From Ligustrum vulgare (lineage: Eukaryota; Streptophyta; Magnoliopsida; Lamiales; Oleaceae), in the NCBI GenBank assembly GCA_963555705.1, contig OY743174.1, positions 28,337,608 through 28,401,607 of the forward strand: a stretch of 64,000 bases of DNA, given 5' to 3'. The notes beneath the pieces are model-generated. The model was not told the DNA's origin, did no database searches, and saw only the letters and a list, made by a program, of their open reading frames with translations. This document shows, piece by piece, positions 45,371-55,249 of this stretch (position 1 is the stretch's first letter; each line of letters begins with the position of its first letter). The position numbers and the translations under genes were made by a program.

Positions 45371-45931
45371 AATAGGGGGAAGTTTACTTACTGAGCTTTA
45401 GCTCACCCCAATCCATTTCCAATATATTTCAGGTGATGAAAGCTAGATGAGACGAGAGAGCATTTGGTGGCAAACTCAGGATATACTCGCTTCAACCTTT
45501 TAAATAAAGTCAAATTTGAATGTATTTCAATGCCTCATTAATTATTCTTTAATTTATTTATAATTGATAATTGCTTGGTTAGAGTTAGTTTCGAATAAGT
45601 ATGAGCATCGTTTTTGAGGTTAAATTGCCTCTGGTTGTATTTGTTCAAGTTTATTATTTGTAATTATATTGTTGTGGAGTTTGGGATTCTTTTTGTAAAG
45701 GGGGTTTGATGATGTTTGGGATTGAATGAGTTGAGATGTGTGTTTGAAAATGGTTATGATGTCTCTCTACATGTTGGCTAAGTCCAATTTATAGAGGAGA
45801 CTCTGTCGAAATTTCTGTAGAATTTTATAATAGAAATGAAAATGTTAAGTTTTTAAATGATTTCCTTTCCGCATTTAAGTAATGAAAAGTTAACACGCCT
45901 AAGTTTAAGATTTCGAACTTGGGGTGTTACA
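45371..45931 (+). mobile_element. Truncated family-2 5' LTR
   Basis: It matches the reverse complement of 14,739-15,336 (for example GAGCTTTAGCTCACCCCAAT and GGTGATGAAAG) and ends CTTGGGGTGTTACA. A primer-binding-like TTTGTATCAGAGC follows. Its first 22 bases instead match plus-strand 15,927-15,948, so the truncation point lies at a short inverted repeat within the LTR. Confidence 0.75.
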
Positions 45932-46762
45932 TTTTTTGTATCAGAGCTAAGAGTTTTAAAAGCGATTCTGTAGACTTTTAAAATTATTTGAAATGGTTCG
46001 GGTACTGAGTCACGCCTCAAGTGCTTCTCCTTTGATCATCTGGTAAGTTAAATTTCCATTCGAATTATTAAATGCTTGGTAATGTTTCCAGTATTGTAAA
46101 TTCTTGCATGTTAATATGTAACGTTGTAAAGTGAAATGTTAAGAATGTAGTTTGTGAATATAATGTGTATATCTTAGTTATGTAAATGAGGAAGTGAGAA
46201 AGTAATGGTTATTAAAAATTTGGGTGCCGTTTATTATATCTTTTTTGTGAAATAAGAAATGGATATGAATGGTATATCGGCACGAGAGTATACAATGTCC
46301 AAACGAGAAGCTGAAAAGGGATCGAACTTAGTGTCAAACACTTATCATATTTGATTCCGGGATTGCCCACTCATTTGGTAGTCCTACAATCATAGGAAAA
46401 TTCATTTACCAATCTCGGTAACTGGAGACCGAGTTTTTGCTTGCCAACACATTTCGGAGAACTTTTTGAACTCAAGTTATGTGTTAAGAGATTGCCCAAC
46501 AGTAATGAGAGGGCATGATTGGTTGGAAAACATTATAAGAAATAGATATCCATGATTTTAAAATGTCATTCTGGGAATGAACTGGTTATCTAGGCATTTC
46601 GCTTCAAGTGATTGTCATGACAAGAAAGTGTTGATCGAACCCCCAAATGACCCCTTTTTGCTTTATTGGAGTTTAGGTGAAACCTTCTATTCCAATTATG
46701 TCTACGATGAAGGCTCGTCAGTTGATAGAATAAGATTGTAAAGCCTACTTGGCTGGCACTAA
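45932..46762 (+). pseudogene. Family-2 gypsy gag-protease remnant
   Basis: After the primer-site-like motif the region is largely degraded. Near 46,567-46,650 the plus strand encodes VILGMNWLSRHFASSDCHDK then KVLIEPP, the C-terminal end of a Ty3/gypsy protease and linker to RT. No intact gag or zinc knuckle is seen. Confidence 0.65.
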
Positions 46763-47900
46763 TTGAGGTTACTAAGACAGTCGACAAACCTCTCTCTTGA
46801 ACAAACTGCAATCGTTCGAGAATATCAAGATGTGTTTTCAGTAGATCTTTATGATCTACCACTTGAAATAGAGATTGACTTCAGCATCGATTTAGTGCCT
46901 GGAGCCGCCCCAATGTCTAAGGCTCCATATCGAATGGCTCTTGCTGAACTTAAAGAGCTCAATGAGCAGTTACATGATCTTATGGACAAGTGTTGTGTTC
47001 AACGTAGCTTTCCACCATGGGGTGCGCCTATGTTATCCATAAAGGAGCAAGATGGTCCTATGAGACTTTGCATAGACTACATAGAATTGAATATGGTGAC
47101 AATTAAAATTAAGAATAAATATCAATTGCCAAGAATTGATGACCTGTTTGATCAGCTTCAGGGTATTTTTCTAAGATTGATCTGCGATCTGGTTACCATC
47201 AATTGAGGATCAAGGAAGAGGACATTCCAAAGATAGTTCCCCGTACTAGATATGGGCACTATGAGTTATTGGTGAAGCTGTTCGAGTTAACAAATGCTCC
47301 TACGGCATTTAGGAACTTAATGCATTGGATCTTTAAAGAATATCTGGATCAATTTGTTACCGTTTTCATTGATGACATAGTGATATATTCAAGGTCTGGG
47401 TAAGAACATGAAAGTGTTTTGAGAATCGTGCTTCAGAAGCTTAGAGAAGGGAAGTCATTTGCTAAGTTAAAGAAGTGTGAGTTTTGGCTGGATAGAATGT
47501 TATTCTAGGGGCATATTGTATCAAGGAAGGTATTGAGGTTGAGTAGAGTAAAAGTGAGGTAATTCAAAACTAGTTTACGCCCTCTAATGTTAAGGAAGAC
47601 CGCAGTTTCCCTGGGTTAGCGAGTCACTATCGAAGATTTGTGGAAGGATTTTCCAAGATTGCCTCACCGTTGACTAAGTTGACTAGGAAGGATACAAAAT
47701 TTCAGTAGAGTTCGGATTGTGAACAGAGTTTTGAGGAGTTAAAAACACGGTTAGCAATTGCGCCCATTTTAACTATTCCACAGGGAAATGAATGGTTGGT
47801 CATATACAGTGATGCTTCATTAAAAAGGGCTCGATTGTGTTCTTATGCAATAGGACAAGGTGATGTCCTACGCTTCTAGGCAACTGAGGGTGTAAAGAAT
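46763..47900 (+). pseudogene. Family-2 gypsy reverse transcriptase/RNase H remnant
   Basis: Frame 46,763-47,206 encodes [44 protein letters not shown] and [12 protein letters not shown], the fingers and palm of plant Ty3/gypsy RT. After a frameshift, 47,203-47,403 continues with [19 protein letters not shown] and FIDDIVIYS (catalytic Asp pair, residues 56-57 of that ORF is ID then D). Downstream to 47,900 broken frames retain LREGKSFAKLKKCEFWL and an RNase H-like YSDASLKRA. Frameshifts and stops exclude a functional enzyme. Confidence 0.8.
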
Positions 47901-48044
47901 TGTAAAATTTAAGATTTATTGAGATTGAGAGATTGATATATATGATGGTTATTATACTGTGATTTTAAGGAGATTGATATGATTAAATGTTGAGGTCATA
48001 TGGTATGGTAATAGGTGACATGTCACATGATTACCACAAGTTAA
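47901..48044 (+). other. Degraded family-2 internal sequence
   Basis: AT-rich sequence resembling part of the non-coding internal region at about 9,060-9,170 (TTGAGGTCA...ATGGTA...GTGACATG...TACCACAAG). No coding signal; it is interrupted at 48,045. Confidence 0.5.
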
Positions 48045-48794
48045 TGATGTGATCCCGGGAGGGGTTCACGACGGACACGCGGAAATAACGCCGGGAAAGT
48101 TCTGAATTCAGGTTAGCCTCACGACGCAAGAACCAGGGGCATATCAAACCCGAGACCCGTTACGATGCGGAAACAAGAACCGTAATGGTTTGAACACCAC
48201 AAAGGATGCCCACGCCTTTGATAAGTTCGATTGGTGAACGCCACAAATATCTCACAATATTTGATAAGTTCGAAGGTGTTCAATTCAGAACAATATATGA
48301 GGGAAAACCACTCAACACAATTTTCATTCATCAAAGTCCGTTCTTGTATTACAATAAAGACGCCTTTATATAGGCGAATAAAAAATCCTAGTCTACTAGG
48401 AAACTAAATAAAATCTAATCTAATTAGGGAATAGATAAAATCTATCAAAATAGAGTCCTATTTTAATTGGAAACAATAACAAAAACAAAGTAAATCTAAT
48501 CCTATAATTAAGGAAATAAAAATCCGCAAATCTTGGAATTACGATCGTGACAACATTCCTTACGGCTGTAACTGTACTTCTGCTTAAGGATTACGGCCGT
48601 AACTGTTAAAATCTTGGAATCTTTAATTTCCACCCGTGGCTGACTTACGGCCGTGACCAGCTAGCTTACGGCCGTAAATACGAATCTGATCCATTTTGAC
48701 TTGATTTGATCTTTGAAGCTCTTCGAACCTGTTTGAATTCTTGTTTTGGCTTGAATTGTAGTTCTTTCCGTCAAGCCCGCCATGATTCTCATCA
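48045..48794. mobile_element. Family-3-like solo LTR (750 bp)
   Basis: The segment starts TGATGTGATCCCGGG and ends TGATTCTCATCA. It shares the ordered motifs of the family-3 LTR at 54,059-54,783, such as AACGCCACAAATAT and TTTGATAAGTTCGA, and at its end CCGTCAAGCC. Flanking bases are GTTAA and GTTAT, a TSD with one mismatch. It contains several palindromic TTACGGCCGTAA-type motifs (48,540-48,685). No gene. Confidence 0.7.
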
Positions 48795-49600
48795 GTTATG
48801 GTGAATAGATAATTAATGAATGTTATGATTGTCCTATGGAAGAATAGTGTGATGATATGTTTGAACTAATTAATCTTATCTTGATAAATGGTTTGTTTAT
48901 TGCTAAATATAACCTATGGTCGGGAAACTTCATTTGTTTATGATAAGATAGATGAATTTATTTAAATTTTTGGTGAAGTAGTTGTGATTATTCATTGTTG
49001 GTTGTGCATTAGATGTGAATAAAGTATATTGTCCATATTGAGATCTCCATGGAATATACATAAATTTGGATTTGTTAAAATCTAAGATGATCATTAGTGT
49101 AACTTTTACTTATTATGGAGTTGTATCTTTGGGTTAAGTAAATTTGATGAGGAATCCTATATGAATCACAAAGTCTTATTCATTTGGTGATAGGTTAATG
49201 ATTTATTTATAAAATACTTAGTTAGAGTATTGTTGTTATGATGATTTTGAAAGCATGGATTCTTAAATTAGTACCCTGGCTTTAGTTTTAAGATGAGTGT
49301 ATGATGCTGAATATTTGATTACAATATTAAGTATGGGTTACAGGATTTAAGTTTGATCCTCCAATTTTAAAAGAAATGTTAGCATATTTAGAAAGGGTTT
49401 CGTTTGTAAATCTTTCTAGAAAGATTCTGTCAAAGTTTTAGTATTTCTACTGTATATTTTGGTATGGACGTCAAGTTTTACTAATTGTGGATTATAAAGT
49501 CTTATTTTGGTCAATTTTCTTGATTTTAGTTTTAAGAATGTGATCAATCAATATATATATTAAGGTGAGACGTTAGAATAGACTCTATGAAAGGTTGGAA
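48795..49600 (+). other. Family-2 internal sequence without coding signal
   Basis: Its order of motifs follows 9,170-9,720 of the family-1 internal region (GGTTGTGCATTAGATGTGAA, GGGTTAAGTAAATTTGATGAG, TTCAGAAAGATT-like). The two families therefore share a non-coding stretch where integrase core would be expected. No gene seen. Confidence 0.5.
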
Positions 49601-50334
49601 ATAGGAAGTTAGTGAATGGATTCATAAGTGGGATAATGTCGGTTGATGGTCTCCTACAACAATAACTATCAAACTTCGATCCGTATTGAGTACTATACGA
49701 TAGGAAGTGTAGACCGTCAGCTCACGAGGGTGAGTTAGGAGAAAGAAAATTATTGGTCCAGAAATAGTACAACAAACAGTAAAAGTTGTTGGAAAGATTC
49801 GCTAGCAGATGAAAATTGCACAGAGTACATAGAAAAGCTATGCGGATAGAAAAAGGAAACCATTGGAATTCGTTGCAGGTGACATGATCTTTTTGAAGGT
49901 AGCTCATATGAAAGGAGTTATGAGATTTGGAAGAAAGGAAAGTTTAGTCCGCGATTTGTTGGCCCCTTTGAGATACTTGAAAGGGTGGGTGACCTAGCTT
50001 ATCAGGTTGCATTGCCACCGGCACTATCTGGGGTTCATAACGTATTTCACGTGTCGAGGTTGAGGAAGTATATTTCGGATTCCACCCATAGTCTCAGTTA
50101 TGAGTCATTAGATCTTTGTGAGGATCTAACTTATGAGGAAGCACCTGTGAGAATCCTAATGAAAGCAGTCAAGGAACTTAGAAGGAAGAAGATAACTCTA
50201 GTTAAAGCTCTTTGGAGGAATCATGCAGTAGAAGACGCTACTAGAAAACGTGAGGACGAAATGCGTACTAAGTATCCACAAGTTTTGGTAAGTTTTAATT
50301 TCGAGGACGAAATTTCTTTAAGGGGGTAAGGAAC
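49601..50334 (+). pseudogene. Family-2 gypsy integrase C-terminus
   Basis: From about 49,840 broken frames give LEFVAGDMIFLKVA, KFSPRFVGPFEILERVGDLA and the intact ORF 49,985-50,329 with VHNVFHVSRLRKY, the GPY/F module that ends Ty3/gypsy integrases. A charged tail (ILMKAVKELRRKKITLVKAL) follows, in the place where some elements carry a chromodomain. It ends in FEDEISLRG encoded over the polypurine tract just before the 3' LTR at 50,335. The integrase core is missing. Confidence 0.75.
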
Positions 50335-51455
50335 TGTAATACCTCTTTTCATTTTCGTGCCCTTTAAAATTTCACGTAATATTTATGTTAATGTTAATTG
50401 AAATTTGAAATTTAATGAATCTTACGTCAATGTTTTGAATGAATTTGCAGTGGAAGGACTTGGACGCCGTTACGATCAATGTGCCAATTAAAATGTTGAT
50501 AAATCTGTTTATGTACAATTCTATATCTAATTGTTTGTTTTATTTGTTAAACTTGTCGATTTCTACTGGTATTAGGTGGTGAGCGACTTAGATTTCATAA
50601 ATTGAAGGTGGAAAAAGTTTGGTGACACTTTGGAAATTTTAATTGAGGGTCGTGGACTTAAATTACCAATTTATGAGAGTTGAGGGACTAAATTGCAAAT
50701 TTACCAAATCTTAAACATTTAAACCTAAATTCTCACTCTCATCTCTCTCTATCTCACACCTCTCACTCTCGCTCTCCTCGGACTCTCCTCTCGCTCGCCT
50801 CGGACTCTCCTCTCTTCTCGCCTCCATCACCATCGTCTCTCTCGCCTTCATCACTCTCGGCCAATCATAGCTCCGCCACCACCACACCGCCGGTAACCAC
50901 AACAGTAAGGCACCCTTCCTGCCTTCTTTCTTCCCCTTTTCCCAGACCGACCACGCACACACACGAGACATGGAACACCCGCGCACCCACACGGCCACAC
51001 ACTCGCACACATTCACTTATATATGGAATAATATACATCTATATGTGGGATTTCGGGTTTTATAGTGACTTGCAGATTTCGAATTTGATTGTAATTTCAG
51101 AATTCTTGTAACCTCAGTTGTTGATTTCAAATTTTGGATAATGGGTGTGTATATGTGTATATGTATTATTATGTAAATATGTATATACACGTAAATTTCA
51201 GATTTCTATGTGTATAAATATATAAACTCATATTCAAATTTTAGTCTAAATTTCATATGTTAAATGCCAAATTTAAAAATATGGAATTTAATAATGTCAG
51301 TGTGTATCTAATACATGGGGATTCACAGATTTTAGGAATAATGGCATAAAGGGTGTATGTTAATTTTCAGATTTTAGTTTACTTGATTTCGAATTATACC
51401 ATTAAATTGGAGATTTAGTAATGCTTATGTATGTGTGTGTATATATATATCTGTA
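50335..51455 (+). mobile_element. Truncated family-2 3' LTR
   Basis: Starts TGTAATACCTCTTTTCATTTTCG right after AAGGGGGTAAG. It matches the reverse complement of 32,850-32,569 and then of 17,180 to about 16,330, including the C/T-rich block with TCTCTCTC and repeated CACACAC (50,730-51,010). It stops near 51,455 in a TATATATA run, short of the roughly 2.7 kb expected. ORF 50,711-51,016 is an artefact of the C/T-rich block. Confidence 0.75.
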
Positions 51456-51722
51456 ATTCCTGTGTTTTCGAACTTATCAAGAATATTTCTTGTAGCGTTC
51501 AAATATCGAACTTATCAAATATTTGCTAGAATATTTGTGGCGTTCAAAACCAGAAACTTATCAAGGAGATTGGGCAATTTCTTGTGGCGTTTCGAAAGTC
51601 TTTGTTCTTTATTCTGCATCGTCGAGCCATCGCGTCGTGAATATCGGGTCAAGATTCCACCTTCCAACCACAATCTGGGTTCGGAACTTTCCGGCGTTTC
51701 TTCCGCGCTTCGAATCTCATCA
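51456..51722 (-). repeat. Inverted first part of family-3 left LTR
   Basis: The 267 bp are the near-identical reverse complement of 54,059-54,325, the start of the right LTR. They end ATCTCATCA followed by CCTGC, the inverse of the TSD GCAGG. The rest of the left LTR (from about 51,978) is in direct orientation, so this piece was inverted after insertion. Confidence 0.85.
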
Positions 51723-51744
51723 CCTGCTACCATTAGACCACGTG

Positions 51745-51806
51745 GATTCTTAAATCCCTGCTACCATTAGACCACGTGGTCTAATGGTAGCAGGGATTTA
51801 AGAATC
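51745..51806. repeat. Perfect 62-bp palindrome
   Basis: The arms of 31 bp meet at ACGT (51,774-51,777), with CCACGTGG at the centre and CTACCATTAG/CTAATGGTAG on either side. It is formed by two tRNA-like cores joined tail to tail. Confidence 0.9.
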
Positions 51807-51973
51807 TTTGTACTTAACCCCTAGGTACAAGGTTCGATCCCTGCGGAAGACAAAAATTCACTTCTTGGAAACGAGGCTGGCAGCCCTTGAGGACTAGGAC
51901 GACTAAGGGGGGAGTGGAAAGACCATGAGTACGGCTCGGAGAAGGCCCTAGCGAGGGGAGCCGGGTTGTTACA
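51774..51973 (-). repeat. tRNA-Gly-like arm B
   Basis: Plus-strand text runs CACGTGGTCTAATGGTAGC (A-box-like), GTACTTAACCCCTAGGTAC, GGTTCGATCCC (B-box-like), then a conserved non-tRNA part ending CCGGGTTGTTACA. Length and layout equal arm C. The tRNA-like part is about 73 nt and most resembles tRNA-Gly in its D-arm and T-arm text. Confidence 0.7.
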
Positions 51974-51977
51974 AAAA

Positions 51978-52498
51978 TACACCTATAATTTTTATTGAAT
52001 CCTCAATAAAATTGTTTTTAATCAAATCAAATCTCAAGTCTGAATTACAATGAATCGAAAGGAATATAAATAAGTAAAATTAATCAAATCAAATCTCAAG
52101 TCTGAATTACAATGAATGGAAAGGAATATAAATAAGTAAAATAACCTAACCGCTAATTGACTCAAAATAGAATTCTAATTAGACTAAAATTCTAAAATAG
52201 GCAAACAAATAATTAAAAACAAAATTTAACCTAAAAATACGCAAAAACCTTAATTTCCGTCTGCATAATTGACTTGCTGTTTTGAAGCCCCAAATGATGA
52301 AATTTGGCCATAAAATCAGTCGGTTCAAGGGCTTTAGCCCATGAGTTTTGCTTAGTGGCTCAATTCTACTCGAGAAACACATATTATGTATCTAATTCCG
52401 ACATGGTTGACTGGATTGCACTTTTATTTGACTTGAATATTTAACTTTTCCCGTCAAGCCTGCTATGATTCCGATTGTCGAGGATTCGGAACACATCA
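51978..52498 (-). mobile_element. Family-3 left LTR, remaining part (3' LTR)
   Basis: It matches 54,326-54,783 in direct orientation and ends CGGAACACATCA. It is 63 bp longer because a unit around 52,018-52,140 (ATCAAATCTCAAGTCTGAAT core) is tandemly duplicated. The polypurine tract of the minus-strand element (AAAGAAGGAGAG on minus) follows at about 52,500. Confidence 0.8.
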
Positions 52499-53525
52499 TA
52501 CTCTCCTTCTTTAGGATGATTCGTCCCGAATCATAGCTTTGTTCTTGTTGTTTCACTTCACCTCCGGGATCAAACGGAAAATTATTGCTTCCATGCCAGA
52601 GGGTTGACCAATAGTATCCTGTAACTTGGGTTACATGAATGGATTGAAGTAGAAACTCCTGTGGGCATTGGTGGTGTTGCCCAAATTTCCAAGCACATTT
52701 AACCTGCAAGACAAAATTAAATAAAGCGGGGATGGAAATGTTAGGTTCATGAGGTACAAGGTATGGATCCTTGTATTCATGAATTATCACTGTCAATTCC
52801 TCTTTTGGAACCTCGAGGCCCTTCTCTTCACCTCGTTCTTCCTTTGCAAGTTCTCGTTTATTCCCCTCTACTTCTTTTCTCTCAAGCACCTCTTTAATAT
52901 TCTTACTTTCAAATTCAATCACATCTCCAATCTCCAAATTTTTATCACCATGCTCGTGTACTACCTCATTACTACTCAAATGTGGATCTTCCAATTCAAC
53001 GTTCAAATCTTGAACTTCAACCTCAACTCCCAATTCCACCTTCTCCTCATCAAATTTTGGAGTTTGTTTATTTGTTTTTAATTTCAACTCTTCCTCCTTC
53101 TTATCAATATCCTTATCCCCATGATGCCTCCTATTATACCACATTTCACTCTCCTTCCTTACCCTCCGTGAATCTTCTAGTGCTTCCTCTAATGTCAACC
53201 CATATAGTACGCATGTTTTTCCTTTCTTAAGGAATTTGTATATGTGCATACTCTTATAATAAACAGCCTCCCTCCTATGTCTCCAAGGTTTTCCCAATAA
53301 AATATGATAAGATTTCAATGGCACTACATCACACCATACATCCTCACTATACCTTCCCTGAGTGATAGGCACTAGAACTTGTTTGGTTACTTTGAAATTC
53401 CCAAACTCCCTCATCCACGTCATCCTATAAGGTTTATAGTGTGGTTCTAGGGGCAATCCTAATTTTTCAACAACGGTAATACTAACGAAATTAGTAAAGC
53501 ACTTTCCATCAATTGCCAACTGCAC
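52392..53525 (-). CDS. Ty3/gypsy aspartic-protease-containing ORF, non-autonomous element
   Basis: The minus-strand ORF of 377 residues starts inside a retropepsin-like domain: the opening residues include NFVSITVVEKLGLP, PYRMTWM, KQVLVPI and EDVWCDVVPL, then SYHILLGKPWRHRR, which matches the C-terminal flap and ILLGRPW motif of plant Ty3/gypsy proteases. The catalytic Asp-Ser/Thr-Gly lies before this start and is not in the ORF, so it is 5'-truncated. The rest is a lysine- and glutamate-rich linker (about residues 135-260) with coiled-coil character, then unassigned sequence reaching the 3' LTR. No RT or integrase follows, so the element depends on others. Confidence 0.65.
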   Translation of the reverse strand: MQLAIDGKCFTNFVSITVVEKLGLPLEPHYKPYRMTWMREFGNFKVTKQVLVPITQGRYSEDVWCDVVPLKSYHILLGKPWRHRREAVYYKSMHIYKFLKKGKTCVLYGLTLEEALEDSRRVRKESEMWYNRRHHGDKDIDKKEEELKLKTNKQTPKFDEEKVELGVEVEVQDLNVELEDPHLSSNEVVHEHGDKNLEIGDVIEFESKNIKEVLERKEVEGNKRELAKEERGEEKGLEVPKEELTVIIHEYKDPYLVPHEPNISIPALFNFVLQVKCAWKFGQHHQCPQEFLLQSIHVTQVTGYYWSTLWHGSNNFPFDPGGEVKQQEQSYDSGRIILKKESMMCSESSTIGIIAGLTGKVKYSSQIKVQSSQPCRN

Positions 53526-54045
53526 CCCTTATGATCCATATAACATCTAGTTTGGAATAAATAGCCCGAATCATAATCCATTCCTTATGTGGCGTTTCAA
53601 AAATTCAAGAACGAAGATGATTTAGACATCAAATAGCAAGAACGAATTTTATTGACTTGGAAGGAAACGAATATCAAGAATTTAAGGAAATTCAAGAAAG
53701 TGGTTCTTGAATCTTGGAATAACTTTTTTTTTTTTTTTAATTTTGGATGAATTTTCGAATTAAATAAATAAAAATAAAAAAAATAATTTTTTTATAAATC
53801 CGAAAAATTCGATACGAACACAACAAAACAAACGGTACAGGATTTGGATAAGAATTAAATAAAATAAACACTTTTGAATTTTGTTGGAACGATTTTCTGG
53901 ATTAAAGACTCAACAAACTCAAGAATAAGAAGAACGCAAAATAAACTGAAAATAAAACACTCAACAAGATATGGATGATTTTTATAGGACTCGATGATAA
54001 ACATAAAAATCAAACTGGATAGAAAAACCTGAATTTAGAGTCCAG
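53526..54045 (-). other. Family-3 internal 5' region, non-coding
   Basis: AT-rich leader between the primer-binding site and the protease ORF, with poly(T) near 53,725-53,740. No gene, and no gag is recognisable. Confidence 0.55.
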
Positions 54046-54056
54046 CTCTGATACCA
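54045..54056 (-). other. Primer-binding site, tRNA-iMet type (family 3)
   Basis: GCTCTGATACCA on the plus strand lies two bases before the LTR at 54,059; it shows the element is on the minus strand. Confidence 0.85.
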
Positions 54057-54058
54057 GA

Positions 54059-54783
54059 TGATGAGATTCGAAGCGCGGAAGAAACGACGGAAAGTTCCGA
54101 ACCCAGGTTGTGGTTGGACGGTGGAATCTTGACCCGATATTCACGACGCGATGGCTCGACGATGCGGAATAAAGAACCAAGACTTTCGAAACGCCACAAG
54201 GAATTGCCCAATCTCCTTGATAAGTTTCTGGTTTTGAACGCCACAAATATTCTAGCAAATATTTGATAAGTTCGATATTTGAACGCCACAAGAAATATTC
54301 TTGATAAGTTCGAAAACATAGGAATCCACCTATAATTTTTATTGAATCCTCAATAAAACTGTTTTTAATCAAATCAAATCTCAAGTCTGAATTACAATGA
54401 ATGGAAAGGAATATAAATAAGTAAAATAACATAACCGCTAATTGACTCAAAATAGAATTCTAATTAGACTAAAATTCTAAAATAGGCAAACAAATAATTA
54501 AAAACAAAATTTAACCTAAAAATACGCAAAAACCCTAATTTCCGTCTGCATGATTGACTTGCTGTTTTGAAGCCCCAAATGATGAAATTTGACCATAAAA
54601 TCAGTCGGTTCAAGGGCTTTAGCCCATGAGTTTTGCTTAGTGGCTCAATTCTACTCGAGAAACACATATTATGCATCTAATTCCGACATGGTTGACTGGA
54701 TTGCACTTTTATTTGGCTTGAATATTTAACTTTTCCCGTCAAGCCTGCTATGATTCCGATTGTCGAGGGTCCGGAACACATCA
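54059..54783 (-). mobile_element. Family-3 right LTR (5' LTR, 725 bp)
   Basis: Plus strand TGATGAGATTCG...GGTCCGGAACACATCA. GCAGG follows at 54,784-54,788, the inverse of CCTGC at 51,723-51,727, giving a TSD once the left inversion is taken into account. ORFs inside are LTR shadows. Confidence 0.85.
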
Positions 54784-54966
54784 GCAGGGATTTAAGAATC
54801 TTTGTACTTAACCCCTAGGTACAATGTTCGATCCCTGCGGAAGGCAAAAATCCACTTCTTGAAAACGAGGCTGACAGCCCTTGAGGACCAGGACGACCAA
54901 GGGGGGAGTGGAAAGACCATGAGTACGACTCGGAGAAGGCCCCAGCGAGGGAGTCGGGTCGTTACA
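54784..54966 (-). repeat. tRNA-Gly-like arm C, right end of the 9.8-kb insertion
   Basis: This is the rest of a tRNA-like arm that the family-3 element split within GCAGGGATTT. It has GGTTCGATCCC (B-box-like) at 54,828 and ends GGAGTCGGGTCGTTACA. TTTAC follows (54,967-54,971), identical to the five bases before arm A. Arm A and arm C are thus outward-facing ends of one insertion into the cysteine-rich-protein gene. Confidence 0.7.
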
Positions 54967-54971
54967 TTTAC

Positions 54972-55176
54972 CCAAGCCAGGTATGTGCTCAGAAAATGAA
55001 TCTGGTAATTCACCAGCTAATCGAACTTTTGCTTCTATCAACCAACGAACATCTTCTGTGATACCTTGGTCCATCAGCAGCCTCAATCTTTCAAGTATAA
55101 CTCGGTAAATCTTTTTCAAAACATTTACTGAAAGATTAGAATAGTATTTGCAAATATTTGATAATATAACATCCAT
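54972..55176 (-). pseudogene. Cysteine-rich protein remnant, N-terminal part (copy 3)
   Basis: The minus strand begins MDVILSNICKYYSNLSVNVL at 55,176 and runs to HIPGLGK, colinear with residues 1-70 of the intact protein. The remainder is at 45,180-44,860. About 75 bp upstream (to 55,250) resembles the region before the intact gene, so its promoter region is partly kept. Confidence 0.8.
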
Positions 55177-55249
55177 TTTGATGGATCTAATCTTCTTCCC
55201 AAACGATCTATTTAAATGTATTATTTAACACGTAAAGAGTGGTGGCTCC

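Noticed and set aside
45088..45394. ORFs of 81 and 98 codons
   Set aside because: They run from the antisense of the zinc-finger gene into the tRNA-like arm; chance frames across a junction.
50711..51016. Minus-strand ORF of 101 codons rich in Glu, Ser and Arg
   Set aside because: Lies in the TCTC-rich block of the family-2 LTR; compositional artefact.
51768..51850. A functional tRNA-Gly gene
   Set aside because: The A- and B-box-like text is present, but acceptor and anticodon stems do not pair convincingly and the unit is embedded in a repeated longer element.
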